The position numbers were made by a program, and so were the translations under genes. From Lytechinus variegatus (lineage: Eukaryota; Echinodermata; Echinoidea; Temnopleuroida; Toxopneustidae), in the NCBI RefSeq assembly GCF_018143015.1, contig NC_054753.1, positions 24,950,462 through 25,014,461 of the forward strand: a DNA stretch of 64,000 bases, read 5' to 3'. The notes under the pieces were generated by a model. It did not search any database. It had not been told where the DNA came from and saw nothing but the letters and a program-made list of their open reading frames with translations. Shown one piece after another: positions 59,301-64,000 of this stretch. Position 1 is the stretch's first letter; every line of letters begins with the position of its first letter.

Positions 59301-59394
59301 AAGTTTAATTGTTTTATGTTTAATAGTATAAATATTCTACTAAATTATTAATATTCACAATTTGCTGGAGGATTTTCATCATAAGCAGATTGGA

Positions 59395-59861
59395 TTCAAA
59401 CCGCCTCGATCACAAGAATCCCCGTTAAATTACGAGAACTTTTTAAGGCTAAAAAATACCCGTTAATTATTCCTGCATTCACACCGCCCCGAAACACATC
59501 CTTCGGGATAAGTTCCCGAAGTTACGAGCATGCGCAGTGTGGTCTGATAAGCAGGCAAGGCGGGAGATTCAAAATCACTTGCCCAGCAGCCACCCACGCC
59601 GCCGCGCCCAACGACACGCTGGGATAAAAGTTCCCGTAATTTGCTTTCACATCGCCTAAATACCTGCGACCTTGGAAAAATCCCCACGAAAGTTCTCGTA
59701 ATTTCGCCAAGTACCTACTATTTAGCGGGTATTTTCTTTCGGGGAAATTACGCGTAGTTTGCTTTCACATTACCAAAATACCTGGTATTTTCTGATCGGG
59801 GTAAATTTCCCGATCAGAGAATACCTGGAACTGGCGAACTTCGAGGCGGTCTGAAACCACC
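59395..59861. mobile_element. 467-bp inverted-repeat element, tandem copy 1
   Basis: Left TTCAAACCGCCTCGATC, right TTCGAGGCGGTCTGAAACCACC (quoted in part). Internally the phrase TTTGCTTTCACAT, followed by YRCCNAAATACCTG, occurs twice. A hairpin is formed by TCTGATCGGG and CCCGATCAGA. Compared with copy 2, I count seven differences, one of them a 1-bp indel. The outermost left bases of copy 1 are diverged. The reading frames inside are not genes. Confidence 0.9.
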
Positions 59862-60021
59862 TTATGTGAGGGGGGGGGGGGGCTCGGAGCCCCCCGGCCT
59901 AGATTGGGTTAAAGAAGTGTTTCGATAGTTGTTTAAAAAGTTTAACCAGTGTAGTTAGCGTGATGGGCTTAAATAACGTGCCTGAAATTTTAAACAGCGT
60001 TTATACAGTGAAGGGCCAATA
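59862..60021. other. 160-bp spacer between the tandem elements
   Basis: Contains a run of about 13 G at 59870-59882, then CTCGGAGCCCCCC, which can pair with part of it. No element termini were recognised within it. Confidence 0.7.
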
Positions 60022-60493
60022 GGTGGTTTCAAACCGCCTCGATCACAAGAATCCCCGTTAAATTACGAGAACTTTTTAAGGCTAAAAAATACCCGTTAAT
60101 TATTCCTGCATTCACATCGCCCCGAAACACATCCTTCGGGATAAGTTCCCGAAGTTACGAGCATGCGCAGTGTGGTCTGATAAGCAGGCAAGGCGGGAGA
60201 TTCAAAATCACTAGCCCAGCAGCCACCCACGCCGTCGCGCCCAACGGCACGCTGGGATAAAAGTTCCCGTAATTTGCTTTCACATCGCCAAAATACCTGC
60301 GACCTTGGAAAATCCCCACGAAAGTTCTCGTAATTTCGCCAAGTACCTACTATTTAGCGGGTATTTTCTTTCGGGGATATTACGCGTAGTTTGCTTTCAC
60401 ATTACCAAAATACCTGGTATTTTCTGATCGGGGTAAATTTCCCGATCAGAGAATACCTGGAACTGGCGAACTTCGAGGCGGTCTGAAACCACC
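60022..60493. mobile_element. Inverted-repeat element, tandem copy 2 (better preserved ends)
   Basis: Left GGTGGTTTCAAACCGCC, right GGCGGTCTGAAACCACC, inverses with one mismatch. The flanks CAATA and TATTG extend the symmetry, so TA may be the duplicated target. Offset from copy 1 is 633 bp; sequence is about 98.5 percent identical by eye. Confidence 0.92.
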
Positions 60494-60699
60494 TATTGTA
60501 TCTCATACAAGGATTTTGTGTTAAGGCGGGAATGCCTATATCACCTTCAGTCCATGGCCTTAGGTGCATGGACCCCCCACACACACACAAGATAAAAATA
60601 AAGAAAAGGAAAGTGGAGAAAAATAACAAAATGTGATAATATAAATTTCTGAATACTACCTCAAAATTAATTTTGTATTAAAAGAGTTTGAAATTTTCT

Positions 60700-61215
60700 T
60701 TCGAAAAGGGCACTTTCCTAAAACAAAGGAGAAAAAGATTTATCTACCCCACTCACACAACTCACGAAACTTAATGCACATAGGGCTACTCTTACAAATT
60801 GTTTCCTTCGTATAAGTAGTAACATAAATTAGCGAAAGGGGCAAATCATATTTTGAAAAGGATTCTGCGATTACAGGATAACAGTGTTTACAGAAACGAG
60901 AAGAAATCGGACGCTCATCGGGCACGAAAAGAGTGCTTTTTAAGAACTTATATGAAGAAAGGGCACATACATGTATATGAGAAGGCAAAGGGGCGCTCGT
61001 AAACACATAAAACGATTCCTTCTTATTTGTAAGGAGCACAGAACTCGTTTTCTTGGCACTGATTCGAGAAAGGGCACTGACAAGAAGGCAAGGGGCACTC
61101 GTTAACACATAAACGGTTCTTTCTCAGGTGAAAGGGGCACAGCACACGTTCGTGATTTTTTCTTGATTGAAAGGGCACATTTTCAGTGCTTCAAATGTGG
61201 AGGGCACTGAGTCTC
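60700..61215. repeat. Diverged tandem repeat, period about 100 bp, with AAAGGGGCAC words
   Basis: Units near 60980-61042 and 61080-61142 share GAAGGCAARGGGC, CTCGT, AACACATAAA and AGGAGCACAG/GGGGCACAG in order. Earlier partial units contain GAAAGGGCAC. The 122-codon minus-strand frame here is a by-product of the repeat. Confidence 0.65.
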
Positions 61216-62279
61216 CCCCCGACCCCGAGGATCGCCTCCATAATGCCTAAGAATGTAAAGAAAATAATATACTTTACCCGTCCCCTTTTCCTCCCCCCCC
61301 CCCCCCAGGTCTTGAAAACATTTTTTGGGGGGAGGGGGGGGGGTCAGACCCTGAAGCCCTTTATCTGTACGCCAGTGTGGAATTCTCTTAAGAGAGGGTA
61401 AATTAGCTTATTCTAGACCAATCAGTTATTGCCATACGCTACGATTTCTTGAGATTCCTTGTGACTTTATCGGGGCCTGCCAGTGGGCCCAGGGAGGAAA
61501 CAAGACGACCCACCTCATAATGCTTCGCTGTATATATTCAAAGTTTGAGGAGGAGGTGGCGCCTCAAATGGAAGAGGGGCCATCGGTACATTATATGACT
61601 TTTCAAGTAGTATAGTTATAGGGGAAGAATAAAAAAAGAAGGGAATAAGCTAAAGGCCGGGGATTTTTATAGAAAAAAAGAAAGAAACAATGAAAAGGTG
61701 GTGTAACTTCTGAAGGTTTCCGCCTGGCGAAGAAGAAGAGTGTGAGCTTCTTATTTGGTCTTGAAAGGGACCATCCAAACTCGACGTTTCGACGGGTGTG
61801 TTCTCAGATGTCTTCTTCAGGAGAATGAGACTCCTCATTCATGTTAAAATGTTTGAAACTTCAGGAAAATGAGCAAAAGTGGTTAAAGCAGGCTTTTATT
61901 CTACAAAATGTGAGATCAGAGCTCTGTAAAATGATACTTCTATAAATTCATTTCAGAAAAAGTTTTACATATTTTTATATATCTATGTAGACATAGACAT
62001 ACATCTGAGTTTAGGAAAGAACACTAGAATTTCTGTAGGAAAAGTGATCATGATGATAGCTGGATCTATTGTATCGGGCATCGTTGTGCGAAAAACTTTT
62101 AAGTTTCAAGAAAGCTTAAATGATTGATAGAACATTTCTCAAACAATACTTCCCGTCGATGCAACGAGTTGATAATGAGTTAACTTGCTCTACAAAATAT
62201 GTTAGTTATACTTAATTGCATAAGTAAAACGTGTAAAATGGAACCAGCTAGCCGTGAAAATGTGGTAGGTTTCACGGGT
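61216..62279. other. Intergenic DNA with complementary poly-C and poly-G runs
   Basis: A run of about 15 C near 61294-61308 is followed 20 bp later by G-rich sequence (61326-61343), so the two can pair. A CAGTGTGG-like end and GGGCACTGAG words may continue the adjacent repeat. The remainder is AT-rich with no recognised gene. Confidence 0.5.
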
Positions 62280-62602
62280 TGATGATAATAATCGGAACGA
62301 CGTCTCTAAGCGCTTTACAGACATATTATTACCCCGGTCATCGGATCCGTGCATGCCCGCATACAATGTATGCACCTTCTCCACTCCCTGGGGAGCATTC
62401 CAACAAGGGTTCCAAGACTCAATTGCTAGGCATACTACATATAGGCTTTCACATCCTACCGGGTACCCATTTAACACCTGGGTGGAGAGTGGCAAAGTGT
62501 GGATTAACGCCTTGCCAAAGGACGCTAGGCCATGGTGGGATTCGAACACACGACCCTCTGATTACAAGGCGAGAGTCAGAACCGCTACACCACGACGCTT
62601 CC
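62280..62602 (-). mobile_element. tRNA-derived SINE (family B), near full length
   Basis: Minus-strand copy: head GGAAGCGTCGTGGTGTAGCGG (quoted in part), B-box region GTGTTCGAATCCCACC, centre CACTCTCCACCCAGGTGTTA, AAATGGGTACCCGGTAGG and CCCCAGGGAGTGGAGAAGG, distal CCGGGGTAATAATATG, and an ATTATTATCATC tail. It matches 41607-41938 along nearly its whole length. The head ends in CCACGACGC with an inverse GCGTCGTGG-like copy directly outside it. Confidence 0.88.
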
Positions 62603-62949
62603 GCGTCGTGATGGCACATCGATCATTGCATGAAGTTGGCATTATTTTTTCCATGGATCCTAGTAGGACCATGTTCTTACAAAGCAAATGTTTATACCAT
62701 AACAAGGTCTTTTAGAATCAAAGTTCTGAATAAGGAGTATCTTCGGGATAAACCGAGGTTATTAAAGAAATCTGAACCCATAACTCAAATGAGAACGGTT
62801 GATTCTTAATTGAAAGGCATATATTTTAAACGTTTGAGAGCAACTTTGTTGAACACCAACAGAATGAGTAAGTTTAAACTATGATATTTGGTTGTACAGT
62901 AATTAATAAACTGTCAGTTTATTTAAAGATCAATTATAAAAACAGTCTA

Positions 62950-63345
62950 AAGGAGCTAACCTGCGCATAAGCGAAGAAAAATCGAAAAAGTTTCAAACAT
63001 TTGGGTATGAATTCTATTACTTTCATAGCGATGAAAAAGTTTTAAAACTTTCCTATAAAACTGAAACTAGCATTGCAGATCGAATGAGCGAAATTAGAAA
63101 GTTGAATGGAGGAAGATTTTGCCCAGCAAAGAACAAGATGAACAATTTTACTGTCTCCATAATGCATGTATAGGGCTTTATATTGAAGGAGCTCTAAGTT
63201 CCAGATTGCTGAGCGAAGAAAGAAAATAAAAAAGTTCAAATTATTTTGTCATTCCTTCGCTGAGGGATATAGGCCTAAAGACCGACTGAAGAAATTTAAA
63301 AGGGTGAATGTATACTGAGCGAAGAACAAAGTGAGAAAGTTTTAA
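62950..63345. repeat. Diverged tandem repeat with GAGCGAAGAAA..AAAGTTTTAAAC words
   Basis: Related phrases start near 62968, 63028, 63085, 63210 and 63318, with gaps of about 60 or 110-125 bp. The GAGCGAA core recalls the array at the left edge of the window, but the two are not alignable by eye. Confidence 0.5.
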
Positions 63346-63779
63346 ACATTTCAATTCCAATTTCCTAAATTCGATTCAAAAAGAAATCTCCCACTGTAAC
63401 TATCACTAAGATTTGCTGAAATATAGGCCTAATAAACTGCCAAAATGTCAATATATGAATGTGAGCTGGAAGACCGCACCCCCGAACTATCATGAAATTA
63501 TGTTAATGTGGAAACATATATATACCACGCAGGCTTCAGATATGTAAATAAGGTACATTTTGTAAAGAAACACGCATTATAAGCCGAGTGTTGTAAACAA
63601 TATCAATTTATAATGCTTCATTGAATAAGGGTGTGTTGTCGTCAAGTTCATCATAACTCAAAATATGTCCCCTCCAAAATCACCCCAAACACATCTTACA
63701 TATCCCAGTAGTAAGCTATCCTTAGCCTATGCCATTAACTAAGATGTAACTATTATGGGATGGAGAAGTAATTATTATG

Positions 63780-63986
63780 GGATGGAAGTAAGGGCCACTG
63801 ACGTCATTATGCGCATGTGCAATTAACGATTTACTACCCTTTTGTCGAGGGGGTAAGTTTTTGTCTCCGCCATCTTCTGACTTCCTCCCCTTTCGGTAAC
63901 CCGGATTTTCTTCATCACTTTGGGACAGGGTGTGAGTATTCTGGCTGGAGGATTCCGTTCGCGGAATATTCTCACATCATTCCAAA
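63780..63986 (+). promoter_or_regulatory. Probable promoter and 5' untranslated region of the next gene
   Basis: TGACGTCA (CRE, 63799-63806), TGCGCATGTGC (NRF1-like, 63810-63820) and GCCATCTT (YY1-like, 63869-63876) occur in order within 80 bp. A pyrimidine-rich stretch follows (CTTCCTCCCCTTTC). This is a common layout for TATA-less housekeeping promoters. ATTCCG (63952-63957) and CGGAAT (63962-63967) enclose a TTCG loop, so a stable hairpin would form about 20 nt before the ATG if the region is transcribed. No transcription start can be fixed from sequence alone. Confidence 0.45.
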
Positions 63987-64000
63987 ATGCCAGGAGCTTC
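63987..64000 (+). CDS. Possible first codons of a further gene, cut by the window edge
   Basis: AAAATGCC places an ATG at 63987 in acceptable context after the promoter-like region; only Met-Pro-Gly-Ala and part of a Ser codon are visible. Identity cannot be judged. Confidence 0.3.

Noticed and set aside
59463..59710. Minus-strand frames of 62-74 codons
   Set aside because: Entirely inside the 467-bp inverted-repeat element.

Overview
This is AT-rich animal nuclear DNA. It contains one protein-coding gene that can be recognised with certainty. That gene is a five-exon plus-strand gene (49958-56337) whose conceptual product is a 185-residue gamma subunit of the translocon-associated protein complex (SSR3 / TRAP-gamma). 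Introns with GT..AG borders, tRNA-derived SINEs, an L1/Tx1-like LINE remnant and very many short inverted-repeat DNA transposons rule out a prokaryote. The spliced protein resembles vertebrate SSR3 closely. The style of the repeats (TTAA-flanked fold-back elements, poly-C/G tracts, GAGCGAGCGGAGCGAGC-type tandem repeats) suggests an invertebrate deuterostome, most likely an echinoderm such as a sea urchin. That assignment is inference and was not tested by any search.

Layout. 1-720 is the end of a tandem array with a unit of about 180 bp. 721-33950 is a gene-poor region holding microsatellites, one tRNA-derived SINE (4231-4428), copies of a GTGTTA-rich MITE, and fold-back elements at 17885, 21501 and 27909. 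At 33953-34126 (minus strand) lies a possible first coding exon of a secreted protein: ATG, hydrophobic signal-like segment, acidic stretch and a consensus splice donor. No further exon of it could be found. 34-39.4 kb is comparatively low in repeats, with promoter-like motif clusters that are plausible regulatory DNA. 39.4-49.9 kb is again repeat-dense: a second SINE copy, a 7SL-RNA-like fragment beside a tRNA-Thr-like SINE, paired inverted MITEs, a near-perfect TA-flanked fold-back, a decayed LINE and two elements with probable 8-bp target duplications. 49.96-56.34 kb is SSR3; its introns carry an 8-bp-TSD element, a transposon nested inside another transposon, a LINE-tail-like segment and a (GAT)n-rich block. 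56.3-63.7 kb is intergenic, with two almost identical 467-bp inverted-repeat elements in tandem, a TTAA fold-back, two SINEs and diverged tandem repeats. The last 220 bp (63780-64000) look like a housekeeping-type promoter and the first codons of another plus-strand gene.

There is no operon, CRISPR array or multigene system here. The interest lies in the non-autonomous transposons, where insertion junctions, nesting and pairing can be read directly. Most other open reading frames are short, start and stop inside repeats or simple sequence, and show no domain; they were not annotated.
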